NCBI GenBank assembly: GCA_014529385.2
Contig: JABFUD020000260.1
Location: forward strand, 1-64,000
Direction: 5' to 3'
DNA: 64,000 bases
Origin: Adiantum capillus-veneris
Lineage: Eukaryota > Streptophyta > Polypodiopsida > Polypodiales > Pteridaceae
In this document: one piece after another, positions 32,707 through 44,752 of the stretch
How positions within the stretch are numbered: position 1 is the stretch's first letter
Layout of the letters: every line of letters begins with the position of its first letter
Position numbers and translations under genes: made by a program
The notes under the pieces: model-generated
What the model saw: the letters and a program-made list of their open reading frames with translations, nothing else
Database searches by the model: none
Told to the model about the DNA's origin: nothing

Positions 32707-33308
32707 TAACCATCTTGCAAGGTGAATAGTTCCTCTTTCTTCCCCAAAGCAAGGGTTGACATTATGCCTTTAAAGTCAGGGTCAGTAGCATACTTATCTA
32801 TATAGAAGATAGATCATTGTGAGTTGCTATAGACACCGCATCAAATTTTGGTTGTCGTGAAAGTGCATTGGCCCCTTGATTGTGCTTACCATAGCAATGT
32901 GAAAATAAAATTGCAAAAGAAAATTTTCCACCTCATTTGTGTTTCGGAAAGCTTGGTTTGCATCATCAAGTATTTAACACTTTGATGGTCTGTTCATAAA
33001 CTAAATGGAGTCCCCAATAGATAGTGCGTCCATGTGTCTAGGGCATGTAGAACAACTAAAAGCTCATTCTCATAAATTCCTAAGACCCATTCATCCGTGT
33101 TAAGACTTCGGCTCTCATATGCTATGACATGCCCTTCTTGAAGCAAGACTGCTCCAAGGCAATCACCACAAGCATCACATTGGACCTCAAATGGCTTTGA
33201 GAGATCCGGAAGCATGAGGAATGGTTGGGAGGTAAGATTCTCTTTGATCTTGTCAAAAGTATTTTTCTCCTTAGGAGTCCATGAATACTTAAGTTTCTTC
33301 TTTGTCAA
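32707..33308 (-). pseudogene. chromovirus RNase H and start of integrase linker
   Basis: Frame 33308-32994 shows LSKPFEVQCDACGDCLGAVL, GHVIAYESRSLNTDEW and ENELLVVLHALDTWTHYLLG, the standard Gypsy RNase H order with the first catalytic Asp in CDACGDCLG. Downstream to 32707 is a broken linker ending DGYLL, where the nested element interrupts. The start of the domain follows a frameshift from the RT. Confidence 0.85.
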
Positions 33309-33437
33309 GTCATGTAATGGTCCTGCTATTTGAGAAAAAATTTCTATGAAGCGTCTATAGTATGCACAAAAACCAACAAAGATTCTTAGCTCATGTAGAT
33401 TCCTTGGATTAGGCCATGCTTTTATTACCTGTTACCT

Positions 33438-34029
33438 CTATGGATTCATATGGATACCATCTTGAGAGATAATTAGGACTAGGTATTGAATCTCTTGAAG
33501 GAAAAATTCACTTTTCTTTTGGTTGAGAAAAAGCTTGTTCCCCCTCAAAGCTTGAAAAATCACTTGGAGATGTTGCTTGTGTTCCTCCAAGGACTTGGAG
33601 TAGATGATGATATCATCAAAGAACACTCTAGTGAATTTGCAGTAGGGTCTAAAGATTTTATCCATTAGATGATTGAATGTGGCTGGTGCATTGGTCAAGC
33701 CAAAAGGCATGACTAGATATTCATAAAAGACCAAACGTTGTACGAAATGCGATCTTTAGGATATATTCATGCATTATCTTTATTTGATGATAGTGGCCAC
33801 TTTTAAGGTCAATCCTACTGAAGTAGGTAGAGCCTTGTATATTTTCAAATAGATCTTCTACTTGAGGCATGGAAAATTTGTTTTTGTTAACAATATGGTT
33901 TAGTGCTTGATAGTCCACACACATACGGTATGTACCACCTTTCTTTTGCACTAAAAGGATTGGAGAACAAAAGGGAGAGGAGCTAGGCCTTACCATCCCT
34001 TTGTCTACCAATTCTTGTACTTGCCTCAT
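33438..34029 (-). pseudogene. chromovirus reverse transcriptase
   Basis: Two frames: 34029-33721 with GMVRPSSSPFCSPILLVQKK, YRMCVDYQALNHIVNKNKFS, VEDLFENIQGSTYFSRIDLK; and 33734-33438 with VMPFGLTNAPATFNHLMDKI, the catalytic VFFDDIIIYSKSLEEHKQHL and LNQKKSEFF. F-F-D-D-I stands in for Y-x-D-D. One frameshift near 33730. Close kin of the fragment at 19260-20050. Confidence 0.9.
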
Positions 34030-34640
34030 GATCTCCTCTTGTTGAGCTTGGGAAACTCGATAAGGAGGGTTGTTAGGCGGTGAGATTCCTAGTAGGAGCT
34101 CAATTTGATTTTCATAATCCCCTCATTTGGAGGTAAGTCCATGGGGATATCATCAATGAGCACATCTTGGAATCCTTTTACAAAATTAACCAAGTATAAC
34201 TCTTCTTCATTTCTACCATTGAGGATCATTTAGGGACTCTGACAAAAATCATCTACGTAGCTCTTCATTGATTTATCAAAAGCAGGAGGATTTACAAGTG
34301 GTATAGTATGACCAGACCCACTAGCATCTATATACATGTTCTTTCCCCTAGAGGTGAAGTAGATTCTCCTTTTAGAGAACTTCATGTTGGCAACCATGTG
34401 GTTGAATCATGGTGCCCCTAGGATAGCATCCTCATGTTGGAGAGGAGAGATGAAAAAGTCTTCTTTGTCGAAATAGCTTTGGACATGAAGGCTCAACTTC
34501 CCAATCAAGGGAGTATCAAAGGCTTGTTGTCCCTTGAAAGCTATGTCAGATGTTACGATATCTCTCATATCAAAAGCTTGAATGCCCAACTTGGTGGCCA
34601 ACTCCATTGAGTAGAGCCAGGCTCAAACAAGATGAAGGCA
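34030..34640 (-). pseudogene. chromovirus protease and PR-RT linker
   Basis: The active-site strand reads AFILFEPGST (E-P-G-S in place of the usual D-x-G), then after a frameshift MELATKLGIQAFDM, HEDAILGAPWFNHMVANMKF and KRRIYFTSRGK. This order is that of chromovirus proteases. The missing Asp and the frameshift make it inactive. Confidence 0.65.
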
Positions 34641-35422
34641 TCGTGCTCCCTTACCTTTCCCCAAGCATAGGAGAGAGGCGATCCTTTGCAATGAGCATCC
34701 TCTTTTAAGGCTTTGATGATGTTAGCTGTAGGAGTCTCATTGAGGGCATTTCTCTTGGGGCAAGAACGATATCCATGTCCTAGGTCCACACAGTTAAAAC
34801 ATTTTTGGTCCTTGCGAAAACCCTCAGGATCTTCACGAGAGAGTTTATTTTTACCTTTGTAAACTCCCTTCTCCTTGGACCAATTGTTGTTGTTGTTGTT
34901 GGAATTGCCTTGGAAAGAATTTTGGGTATTGGTTTTCCCCCTTGCATCATTTTTGTATTTGATTTCCATGGGCTTGACATTCCATCTAGCCCCTTGTTGG
35001 AAATTGATGCACGAAGAAACCATAGTGTGGTGGATTACTTTGACGATAGAACCAGACCGTTGGGAGTTTACGTACTCGGTCATCTCTTCACGTAAGCCCG
35101 CACAGAGTTGTTGCTTTTTCTTGCAAAATTCTATCTTTTGAAAGACAATAGCCTTGAGATGTAAATCCCAAAACTTGTCTACATATTTGTGGATAGACTC
35201 ATGGGACAGAAGCTTCAAACTACACCATATGGTAATCACTTTCTCCCCTTTGCATCGCTTGCTTGGAATTGCTTCATGATGGAAACTCATAAAGTTTTCC
35301 ATGTCTTTGGGGCTTCTCTGTTTCCACGAAGGCTAGCCCACCATTGACGAGCTTCTTTCTAGTGCATAGCTACATGGCGTAGCTTGGAGGACTCCGTGAA
35401 GCCCTCTGTAGACATGTAGTAG
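34565..35422 (-). pseudogene. chromovirus gag, truncated by the Copia insertion
   Basis: Frame 35302-34565 has LLSHESIHKYVDKFWDLHLK, a Lys/Asn-rich segment and a knuckle C-F-N-C-x4-H-x4-C (KCFNCVDLGHGYRSCPKRNA). Upstream to 35422 the broken reading continues (ARQWWASLRGNREAPKTWKT). The N-terminal part is missing: the Copia LTR begins at 35423 and no continuation is found to its right. Confidence 0.8.
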
Positions 35423-35685
35423 TGTTAGTGTGTATACGCGCTTCACCAGGGGCACTTTTCTCCCACTGGGTTTTTCCCCCTGGACATCTGGTGTGAAAGG
35501 ACACCTTATCTCTTAGGGTCTCATATAAGCTTTGTAGCTCTGAGTTTGAATATACATTATTATTTTAATACAGAGAGATAGACTACAGAGATCTCGTACA
35601 CAAGCTCTGTGTCTTCTCCTTCTCCATCTTCTTCCTACTCTGAGCTGCTATCTTCCTTCTATTTCCTGTTTCATCATCTTCAACA
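35423..35685 (+). repeat. 5' LTR of Copia element (263 bp)
   Basis: TGTTAG at the left edge, CAACA at the right edge, followed at once by a PBS. TATAAGC at 35524-35530 is a likely TATA box. It cuts the chromovirus gag. No matching 3' LTR occurs in the window, because the 3' half of this element is replaced by Tat sequence. Confidence 0.75.
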
Positions 35686-35686
35686 A

Positions 35687-35700
35687 TTGGTATTAGAGCA
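35687..35700 (+). other. Copia primer-binding site
   Basis: TTGGTATTAGAGCA, two bases after the LTR. TGGTATYAGAGC pairs with the 3' end of initiator Met tRNA. Confidence 0.85.
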
Positions 35701-36086
35701 AGGTGATTTCCAGAGCCTCTACTTGCGTTTTCGCGTCCGCGCGCGCAATCACAGTTTTCAGGCAGTTTTCGGAATATTTGCTCGTGGGAGAATCCTTGAC
35801 ATTCCGGGAGTATTCTGATCAGGCGACCTGGGGGTTTGACCCCCGTTTTTGAAGCCGTTCGAGCCCTCAGAATTTTGTTATGAGCAGCATAGCAGAAGTT
35901 ACTTTTCGGAGGCGTTTTGATCAAGAGGGTGTGCTTTTTGACATATTTTCTTCAGGTAAACAGTTCTTTTGGGAAGCAGCTTGTCTTAGCTTTTTGCTAA
36001 GATTTTGTGTAGAGTTTTGCTTGCATTGGAGAGGAGATTTTTGAATCTCTTGGAGGTTCTTTTGCTCTCTTGTGTGCATCCACAAT

Positions 36087-39000
36087 ATGGCTCAATCTAT
36101 GGAGAAAGAGATTTTTGGTGCGTTTACATCCGAAGACAAATTGGATGGTACCAACTATTCTCTTTGGTCTTTTATGGCCAAAAATGTTTTGGTTGGTAAA
36201 GGATTGTGGGATTATGTATCTGGAGATGAAGTTCGTCCAGGTAGCATTGCACCTGCCACGCCTGGTCGTGGTGCATCTGTTGGTGCAGGACCCTCACAAG
36301 TCACTCCAGAGCAAAAGAGATGGGATACTAAAGATGCACAAGCTATGGCTGTGATTGCCTTAACCATAAAGAGGACAATCACACCACATATCAGATCTTG
36401 CAGAACTTGTGAGGATGCTTCAAACACTCTGCAAGCTATGTTTGGAGGAAGAAACGCTGCCAGAATAGAGTTTTTGAAGAAACAACTTGACAAAATACAG
36501 ATGGACGAAGGTGACGATATCATCGAGCATCTTACAAAAATCAGGGATCTTAAAGAGCAATTGCTTAGCATTGATGAAGTGATTCCAGAGAAGGACTTGG
36601 TTTCCAAAACACTCAATTCACTACCACCATCTTATTTGACTTTTCAGACTTCTTTGACTCTGTCTTTGCGAGCTAATCCTGAGCCTCTTCATTTTGAAGA
36701 GTTAGTGGCTTTGATATTGCAGGAGGATCAATCACGTAAGAACAATTCTTTACAGGTGGATGGTATGGATCATGCTCTTGTTGTACAGAACAGAAACAAG
36801 GGTAAAGAGAGTGCTCATCACTCCAAGTCTGGTGCATGACAATCTTTAGAGAAGTCTAAAGGTGATTCGGACAAGTCCAAGAAGAAAGGTAAATGTCACT
36901 ACTGCAAGAAACCTGGTCACTACATTAGTGAGTGTAAAAAGTGAATTGCTAAAGAAAATAAGAAAGATTCAAGTTTGGTTGTTTTAGCTTCTGGTGATTC
37001 TTCTATAGCTAAAGAAGAGTCTGCAAACTTTGTGCAGGATTCTTATGCTTTCTTAGTATATTCAGATTTTTCTACTTACAGAGTTGACGAGACACAAATG
37101 ATTTGGTACTTTGATAGTGGTGCATCCAGGCATATTACTTCAAGGAAGGATTTGTTTTGTTCATTGGATGCAGCTCCAGCAGGAAAGAAGGTGACATGTG
37201 CAAATAATGCTTCTTATCCAATCAAAGGCGTTGGTAAGATTTTGATTACCATTTCAAATGGTTAAGATTTATGCATGCCAGATGTCTTATATGTTCCAGG
37301 GATCAAGAAGAATTTGTTGTTTGTATCCTCTCTTGCAAAAAATGGTCTTCGGGTCATTTTTGAGGATGACAGATGTGTTGTACGAGATCGAGAGAATGGT
37401 TATTCTCTTATCACTACAGGTACGCTTGAAAATGGACTATTTGTGCTAGATCGTTATGAAAAGCAGATTCAGGTATGTATTTCAGAAACAAAGACTCCGG
37501 CCATGTAGGATGCTGAGTTGTGGCATGCTAGATTTGGGCATGTTAGTTATGGCAGTTTGATGACTTTACAACGTCACAATATGGTACATGATTTGTCTTT
37601 ATTGGAGATGCCACCAAGACATGTATGTGAAGGTTGCGTTCTTGGAAAGATGCACAGATTTTCATTTTCGCAGGATGGTTCAGTTAAAGGGAAACAAAAG
37701 TTGCAGCTTATACACAGTGATGTATGTGGTCCTATGAGGACGCCATCTATAGGAAACAGCCTTTATTTTGTGACCTTCATTGATGACTTTTTGAGGTTTT
37801 GTTGGGTGTATCCACTCAAAGAAAATTCAGATGTGTTTGCAATTTTTCAACATTATGTCGCCATGGTTGAAAATGAAACAGGTTGCAAAGTACAGACTCT
37901 TCATACCGATCGAGGAGGTGAATACATGTCAGGTGCATTTAAGGATTTTTTGGGAAAGAAAGGCATTAAACACCAATGCACTATGCCATACACACCAAAA
38001 AAAAACACACCAAAGAAATTCTCCTCTTTTCTCATGTGTCCTATCTACTTCTCTAGTCGAATGATGACTCCATCAGAAAAGGGATACACGGCAGTGGAGC
38101 ACATGGTGCTTGCATTAATGTTTGCTACCACCAAATTTCACTATTATTTATTGTCTAGACCATTCATAATCTTAACAATGGAAGAAGTATTTCCTTATGT
38201 AATGCAGCACATGGATGTTTCTTCTAGGATTTCCAAATGGCTCACAAGGCTACAAGAGTTTGACTACACAATGCAAGTGGAGAACTCCACAAGGGCCAAT
38301 CTAGGAGGTATTCTCACTCATTGCCACTATGAAAAGAAGCTAAAGATAAAGCCAAATGATCAAGATATTACACCTGTGCTGGAAGTCCCTAAGGTAGAGG
38401 AGGCTCACTCTCTTTTCTTTGATGGAGTCTACAACAGGAAAGTGGACAAAGCTGTAGCAGGCATTGTCATCTTCAACGAGCAAGGGGATAAAGTTTTCTC
38501 CATTGGGAATCTCTTGGATTCTCACTCTAACAATGAGGCAGAATATGCAGCCTTAACTCTTGGGTTAGAGTGGTGTGTGACACAAGGCATTCAACGGTTA
38601 AATGTATTTGGTGATGCCATGCTTTTAATAAAACAAATACAAGGAACTTGGGCTTGTAAAAATCATAGCTTGCTAGGCCATTTGCGCAAAGTCAAGGACT
38701 TTTTAGGGAAATTTCAAGTTGTACAATTACATCATGTCCCTCAAGCAGAAAATCAAGAAGCAGATGCTCTAGCTAGAGAGAAGCTGCAAGATGTTTCAGT
38801 GGTGGGTGCTATCAAGTTGAAGCTGCCTCTCTTCCAAGGTAGCGATGCTATGCCTGACATCATGAGTTTATTGGACATAGGAGAGTGTCCTAAAGATCTT
38901 ACTAAGGGCCAAAAGCAGTGGCTTGTGCGCAAGGCAACAAAATACCGCCTTATCAATGACGGCCTCTACTGCAAGGGTAAGGATCAAATTCTTAGGCGTG

Positions 39001-40181
39001 TACCTCTCTCTAGAGAGATCACTAAAATCATTTCAAGTTTCCATGATGGTGTTTGCGGAGGACACTTTGCACTTGACATCACTAGTAGAAAGATTCTACA
39101 AGCCGGGTTTGTATGGCCTAGTCTACATAGGGATGTGCATCATTGGTGTAAAACATGCAAGGAATGTCAAAAGGCAGGGGATAGGAGGCTCACATATGAG
39201 CCACAGACTCCTATAATCTCATATGGAAAATTTGAGAAATGGGGAATTGATGCTATTGGGCCTTTTCCAAGGAGCCAATCAGGTAAATTTTATATCATCA
39301 TGGGTGTGGACTACATGACCAGGTGGGCTGAAGCAGTTTCCACCACCCGGATTACAGCTAAGGAAGTGGCTAAGTTCGTATTTGAAAACATTTGTTGCCG
39401 TTTTGACACTCCTCTTGAAATAATTTCTGACAGGGGACCAGGTTTTAGAGGAGACCTTTTAGGAGAGCTAATGGAGAAGTTAGGTATCTCACGACGACAC
39501 TCAACTCCCTACTACCCACAATGCAACGGTTTGGTGGAAAAGGTAAATGGTATGATCTGTAAGATCATCACTAAACATGTAAACAATCACAAAAGTGATT
39601 GGGACAAGCATCTTATGGATGCACTTTGAGCTTATCGCACTTCATTTCGCACATCCCTTGGGTTCACACCATATCACTTGGTGTTTGGTAAGGAATCCAT
39701 TTTACCCATTGAAGTACAATTGGCTAGTCTCAAGGTGCTAGCTGGGCAGGTGGAACGTCCTAATGCTCATCTCCACAACCACATTCTTGATCTAGAGAGG
39801 CTTCAACTAGACAGAGAATATGCTATCAACTATTATGCAGCATAGGCAGAGCAACGTCGACTTACCTTCAACAAGGGACTTAGGCCAAAAGGTCTCAAGA
39901 AAGGTATGTTGGTCCTATGGTATGATAACAAATTTGACACTAGGAAGGATAAAAAGTTTTCACCCAGATGGGAGGGGTCATTTGTCATTAGAAAGCGCTA
40001 CGCCAATGGCAGTTACCGATTGATGGATGCAGATGGTAGGTTCCACAAAACACGTGTCAATGGATGGAGGTTGAAGCAATACTTTTTGAGATTTGATCAA
40101 ACATCTACGATGGAAATCCCCAAGGAGGGAGACTCCTCCACCTCAATTGAAGAAGAATCAAGTACAACGCTAGAGGCATGA
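36087..40181 (+). pseudogene. chimeric polyprotein: Copia gag-PR-INT(N) fused in frame to Tat RNH(C)-aRNH-INT
   Basis: One reading frame runs from 36087 to 40181, broken only by six stops (36837, 36942, 37263, 37506, 39627, 39843). Copia part: UBN2-type gag (LDGTNYSLWSFMAKNVLVGK), knuckle CHYCKKPGHYISEC, protease WYFDSGASRHITS, pre-integrase LWHARFGHVSYGSL, integrase DVCGPMRTPSIGNSLYFVTF to TLHTDRGGEYMSG. At about 37995-38030 it becomes Tat sequence: PIYFSSRMMTPSEKGYTAVE (second half of RNH), aRNH (AHSLFFDGVYN, NNEAEYAALTLGLEWC), INT zinc module (GGHFALDITSRKILQAGFVW) and INT core (SDRGPGFRGDLLGELMEKLG). RT and the first RNH aspartate are absent. The joint lies in an A-rich CACACCAAA repeat. 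Confidence 0.9.
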
Positions 40182-40195
40182 ATACCTCTAGCCTT

Positions 40196-40208
40196 CGGGG
40201 GAGGGCTA
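40196..40208 (+). other. polypurine tract and LTR start of the Tat half
   Basis: GGGGGAGGG a few bases before TGAGGC at 40209, which is the inverted match of the GCCTCA edge of the Tat LTR at 5625. It follows directly on the end of INT. Confidence 0.65.
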
Positions 40209-42040
40209 ATGAGGCAATCTTTTCCATGCATGGGAACCCCCCCATATATCTTTGCCCTTTTACTAGAATATTTCCTATTATATAAGTTACTTTTGATTTT
40301 TCTTTCCTTTTACACAAAAGTTTTAGCCTTTATTAAATAAATAAGACTTATGCTAATCAATCACGATGTAGCATAAATAAGTAATCTTTCTTTGTTGATC
40401 TCTCTTTTGAATTTAAATATTAAATATATATACTCTAAATTACATTGTATTTTAGTATTTTCTAATATATTTTTCATGTATATATATTATTCCACCCTAC
40501 CAAATATTTTATTCACTAGTTTTCATTTTCAAACCTCAACCCCACTTTCAAATTTCAATAATACCTCTATCTAGATGATTGCCAATCTTTTCAAAACTCT
40601 GGGTCATGTTTTCATACACATGAAGGAGCTTACACTTGAAGGCAAGAGAGAAGTCCACTCAAAGGGGACCACCAAAAGACTTTTGCAGCCACAAATAATA
40701 CATTATTTGGCTAAATTTTTTAAGTAAAGAAGAACCCCGAATCTGAAGGAGCGTTCAACATGAAAGATGTAGCTTGTTATCTCAAATTTTAGCTCAAATT
40801 TTTTCAGAATTTTTGGAGTTATTAACGCGGAGCTATGATTTTTGTAGTGGAGCCCATTTTTCTCATGTAATGGTGACACAGGCCATCCCTAGTTTTCTTC
40901 CCTCTAGAATGGCTATGGTTCTATAAGTCTTCAAGCATGATTACAAGAGACAAAGCTCTTTTAATGAGGTCTTGGTAAGTTTAGAGTGATTCTATCACCA
41001 TTTTTGGAGGATCCATCCTTATCAACAATTATCCACCTTCGACAGCCTCTCTTATAATTTTCTTACCTCTCTCTTCTCTCCCTAATAAGCTTATGTCTAG
41101 CCAAAGCTAGACTATTGTAAATATCTCCTATCCTCTACATCCTACCCACATTCTCTCTTCTTCTCTCTCTATTGACTCTGGTATTTTAAATAATGAGGAG
41201 ACAAGATGGGAGCCACAGTCACATGCACCCCATTTTTCTAGTCACTACAGTGGGACACTCACCTCAATTAGAAATATTGCTAAAACCTTCCCTCCTTCCC
41301 TATATAAGGAGGCCATGAGAGCTCACTTGGGCGACACACACACACACACCTATCCATACACACTCTTGTGCTACATGCTTGTAGCATGAACCCTAATCAC
41401 ATAATCATAACACCAACACCATGCACAAAAGATGAGCACCACACCTCCACACCACTTGTAATTAAGGGTTGAAGGCACAATTTCAAGAAGAAGAAGGGTG
41501 GACACACTCATGATATTCCTCGCCATCAACTCCCATCTCTCCATTATGCCTCCTACGATCTTGTTCCCTTCTCATTTTCCTGCCATACGCTACCTATTGT
41601 ATTCATCTTTTGCAAGCAATCAACACACTCCAGCTTGGTGCCATACTTTGTGTCGCTTTGGATACATACTCACAATTGGTATATGCTTGTTCCTTGCCAT
41701 TTTTTTTTCTGCTTATGTTAAGGTGTGCGGATTCGCTACCATACACACACACACACTCTCTCTCCCTCTCATATTCCTATCATCTTGCTACTTCCATCTT
41801 GAGGTGTGCGGATTCGCCACCTTTTGTATGAGAAGTGAGCATACTTTCATGTATCCCTGACCTCGTTATCTTCCTTACTACATGCACGAGTAGCGAGCCC
41901 ATTCTCACTCACTCACCACTCCTCTCACCTTATTCTCTCACCACCCCATTCCACATTTGGGTGTGGATCTTGAAATTGTTTTCCATGGCATGTTTCATTG
42001 TGTATATGTATGCGTCCTAGCCAAATATCTTGCTAGGTGG
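40209..42040 (+). repeat. probable 3' LTR of the Tat half (right edge unclear)
   Basis: Begins TGAGGC. It contains the U3 block shared with 7290-7430 and 53010-53135 (here about 40745-40870, GGAGCTATGATTTTTGTAGT) and TATATAAGG at 41301-41309, followed by a CA-rich leader. No GCCTCA end could be found before the family X integrase starts near 42100. Hydrophobic short frames at 41498-42020 have no family signature. Confidence 0.45.
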
Positions 42041-42156
42041 TGCCCCTATTGCGTATTCCCCATGATGAGGCCATTGTGCATAGTCTTGGTGTAGAGGCCA
42101 CCGGGTCTATTTTTTCACTTCCGCCTCTTAGCACATGTCCAGGGTTGTGCATTTCA

Positions 42157-43600
42157 TTGTTCAACAGTGAAAACACACCAGAGACTGAAACAGTTAGGGG
42201 TTTATTGGCCAACTATGTATGTGGACACACATTCCTATGTTACCAGTTGTACAGTATGTAGTGCCAAACGACTAGTGGACCACGCAACTTTGTTTCAAGT
42301 AAACATAGCACCTGCATGGAGTCAATATATCATTGACTTCTTAACCACCAGAACGTTCCCTGATAACATCACAAGAGCACCGAAAAAATCTATAGAGCTG
42401 GAAGCTCGTGACTTTTAGTTATTTGGGAATCAACTCTATAAGCGGGGGAAGGACAATCAACTTAGAATCTGTGCAAGTGAAAGCGAATACCTGCTAATTC
42501 TAGAACATGCACATAGCGGAATAAGTGGAGGCCATTTTTCTGGCGATAAGACAACAAAAATTGTCTTAACCGCAGGAATTTGGTGGCCTACATTGCACAT
42601 GGATGCCGAAGAGTTTGTAAAGCGTTGTGATGCATGTCAACGCACAAAGATACCAATAAAAAGAGACGAGATGCCATTACGGCCAATGATGGGGGCAAGA
42701 GCATTTGCAAAGTGGGGCATTGATTTTATGGGACCTATATCACCCGTTGCATATCGCACCCATACCCAATATATCATTGTGGCCACGGACTATCTCACAA
42801 AATGGGTCGAAGCCAAAGCAACACAAAAAGCTGATGCACGCACCACGGCACAATTTTTGTATGAGAATGTTTTTGTACGCTACGGGTTACCAATAGAAAT
42901 TGTCAGTGACCGTGGAACACATTTTCTGAATGAAGTCTTTGAATATCTGCTAGAGGAACTCATGGTCATACATAGGAAATCAACACCATACCATCCACAG
43001 GCCAATGGGCAAGCTGAGGCCACAAATAAAACACTATGCACGGTTCTCACCAAAATAGTGTCAGAATCAAGAAAAGATTGGGATCAGCAGCTACACTCAA
43101 CACTATGGGCATACAGAGTAGCTTACAAAACATCAATAGGAACAACACCGTACAACATGGTGTTTAGCCTAAATGCTATACTACCCATAGAGTTTTTAAT
43201 CCCAACTCTACGAGTAGCAACAAGCTTGGAATGGATAGGGCACGATCTCTCTTCAAGGATTGATGATCTTGAAAAGCTAGATGAACTCCACTTACGAGCT
43301 GTCGCGTCAATCTATGCTAAAATGAGAACACAAAAGGAATTTTTTGACAAGCATGTGCGTACCAAAGAGTTTAAAACAGGTGATTACATACTTGTTTATA
43401 CCTTAAAACAACATACCAAGAAACTTAAAAAGCGAGGACTGGGACCATTTGTGATTAGTGATCTATCACAAAGTGGAGCTGTCAAGCTTGCTACATTAGC
43501 AGGTGAAGAAATGCCAAATTGGATTAGTGGATGTCGACTGAGGAGGTATCATCTACCACTCGATCACACAGGAGATGCTCCAACAAATTCATCAAGGAAA
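42157..43600 (+). pseudogene. family X integrase, copy 2
   Basis: The first zinc-module copy is partial (RLKQLGVYWPTMYVDTHSYV with C-T-V-C); the second is complete (HSGISGGHFSGDKTTKIVLT, WWPTLHMDAEEFVKRCDACQ). The intact frame 42593-43738 carries the core: GIDFMGPISPVAYRTHTQYI, TDYLTKWVEAKATQKADART, IVSDRGTHFLNEVFEYLLEE, KSTPYHPQANGQAEATNKTL and LWAYRVAYKTSIGTTPYNMV. All three acidic regions of the D,D-35-E triad are present. The tail has GDYILVYTLKQHTKKLKKRG. A frameshift near 43570 separates it from the linker to PR2. Confidence 0.9.
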
Positions 43601-44204
43601 ACAAAGAATGAAGGAAAAAGAGAGAGTACGGGAGGAAGCTCAAGCCGAAGCACAAGAACGCATTGCAAAAAGACGGCTTCTGCGACAACAACAAAAAAGT
43701 GGAGCACCATTGAGAATCAATGCCATTCGACTGTCTGAGTTGGAGGAAGAAAAAGTGGAGCCAGTAATTGCGGTCAAAGTGAGCAACAATCAAGTGGGAT
43801 CAACAGCTTTGCTTGATTCGGGTGCTCAAGCAAATTTGATCTCTTACGGATTATACCAATAGCTCACAGTCATAGATCAACTTCATCTTACTCCCCAAGT
43901 GCTGGAAAGTAGCACATCACACCCATTGACAACATTGGGATGGACTATATTGCATGTATAGCTACTTCAATATATTTATCCACACAAATTCTATGTGGTG
44001 ACAGATGAAAGCACACAACACCCAATGATGCTAGGGCAACCTTGGCAAAAAGCATACAATGTGCAGATAGATTGGAAAGCAAAGGCGGTCAAAATTCAAC
44101 ATGAAAATGAACAACAGGTGATAGCTTTTCCTCAGCAATACCATCATGATCAACTGCAAGCCATGCAATCACTGGCAACCGAGCCAAAAACACGAATTCC
44201 ATGA
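43601..44204 (+). pseudogene. second retropepsin domain (PR2) downstream of integrase, copy 2
   Basis: A basic coiled linker (MKEKERVREEAQAEAQERIA) leads into EPVIAVKVSNNQVGSTALLD and DSGAQANLISYGLYQ, the D-S-G-A active-site loop with its following helix. Then come HPLTTLGWTILHV (flap and strand region), FYVVTDESTQHPMMLGQPWQ (I/M-L-G motif) and YNVQIDWKAKAVKI. This is the full retropepsin order in one frame, broken by TAG at 43860 and TAG at 43958. It follows INT, not gag. The same domain in the same place occurs at 58925-59300, so it is a family feature. Its substrate is unknown; the 3' ORF product is one possibility. Confidence 0.8.
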
Positions 44205-44752
44205 ATGAACAACAGGAAACCCGAGACCAAATATCAGGTAAAAGCCAACCATGCTAATTACAGACAAATGAGGTCACCGGCCACAATGCAAAAATCTAGG
44301 CTACGAAAACAAGGTAAACAAGTATGGATGCGGAAGGATAGAAATGCAATGGCAGAAAAACAACAATGTAACAAACGGATTCCAACAAAGCAGACGGTTC
44401 AACCCCAAACCAAGGGCATAAAACGAATGTGGATCCCAAAGAAAATGCTTAGCCATAACTTAAATGTCACTCACATTTGGATACCAAAGCAAAAGAAACT
44501 ACCTGCAGTACAAGCAACAATGGAAGGCCGACGGCTGCATTTCAAAAAGGAGAACCAACATATGTAGATGCCGCTGAAAGACAAACAAGTGGCAAACAAG
44601 AAAGAGCCAAACCATCTACAAAAAACGACAGTAACAAAATACCAGTGGAAAGCCATAGCCATTACATCCCAGCCAATTCTATCTTTAGACACAGCTACGA
44701 CTCCATCAATAGTGTCGGCAAAGCAATTGCTTCTTGCCAAAAAGACAATTAA
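44205..44752 (+). pseudogene. basic linker with W-I-P-K motifs after PR2, copy 2
   Basis: Frame 44205-44567 is very basic (RLRKQGKQVWMRKDRN) and holds two W-I-P-K motifs (RMWIPKKML and HIWIPKQKK) 16 residues apart. The copy at 59311-59532 has two W-V-P-K motifs 14 residues apart in the same place. Not recognised as a domain; it may be a nucleic-acid-binding tail or linker. Confidence 0.45.

Larger units (their letters stand above)
27990..35422 (-). mobile_element. chromovirus (Ty3/Gypsy), minus strand, split by a nested LTR element
   Basis: On the minus strand from 35422 leftward: gag with CCHC, PR, RT, RNH, then a 3368-bp insertion, INT zinc domain, INT core, INT tail and a chromodomain-like end. 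Gag is cut at 35422 by the Copia LTR that begins at 35423. The integrase frame is restored when the nested element and one GAAGA copy are removed. Confidence 0.85.

Noticed and set aside
41498-42020. Hydrophobic ORFs that might encode a membrane protein
   Set aside because: Pyrimidine-rich sequence gives Leu/Ser/Phe by composition; no homologous copy and no start context.
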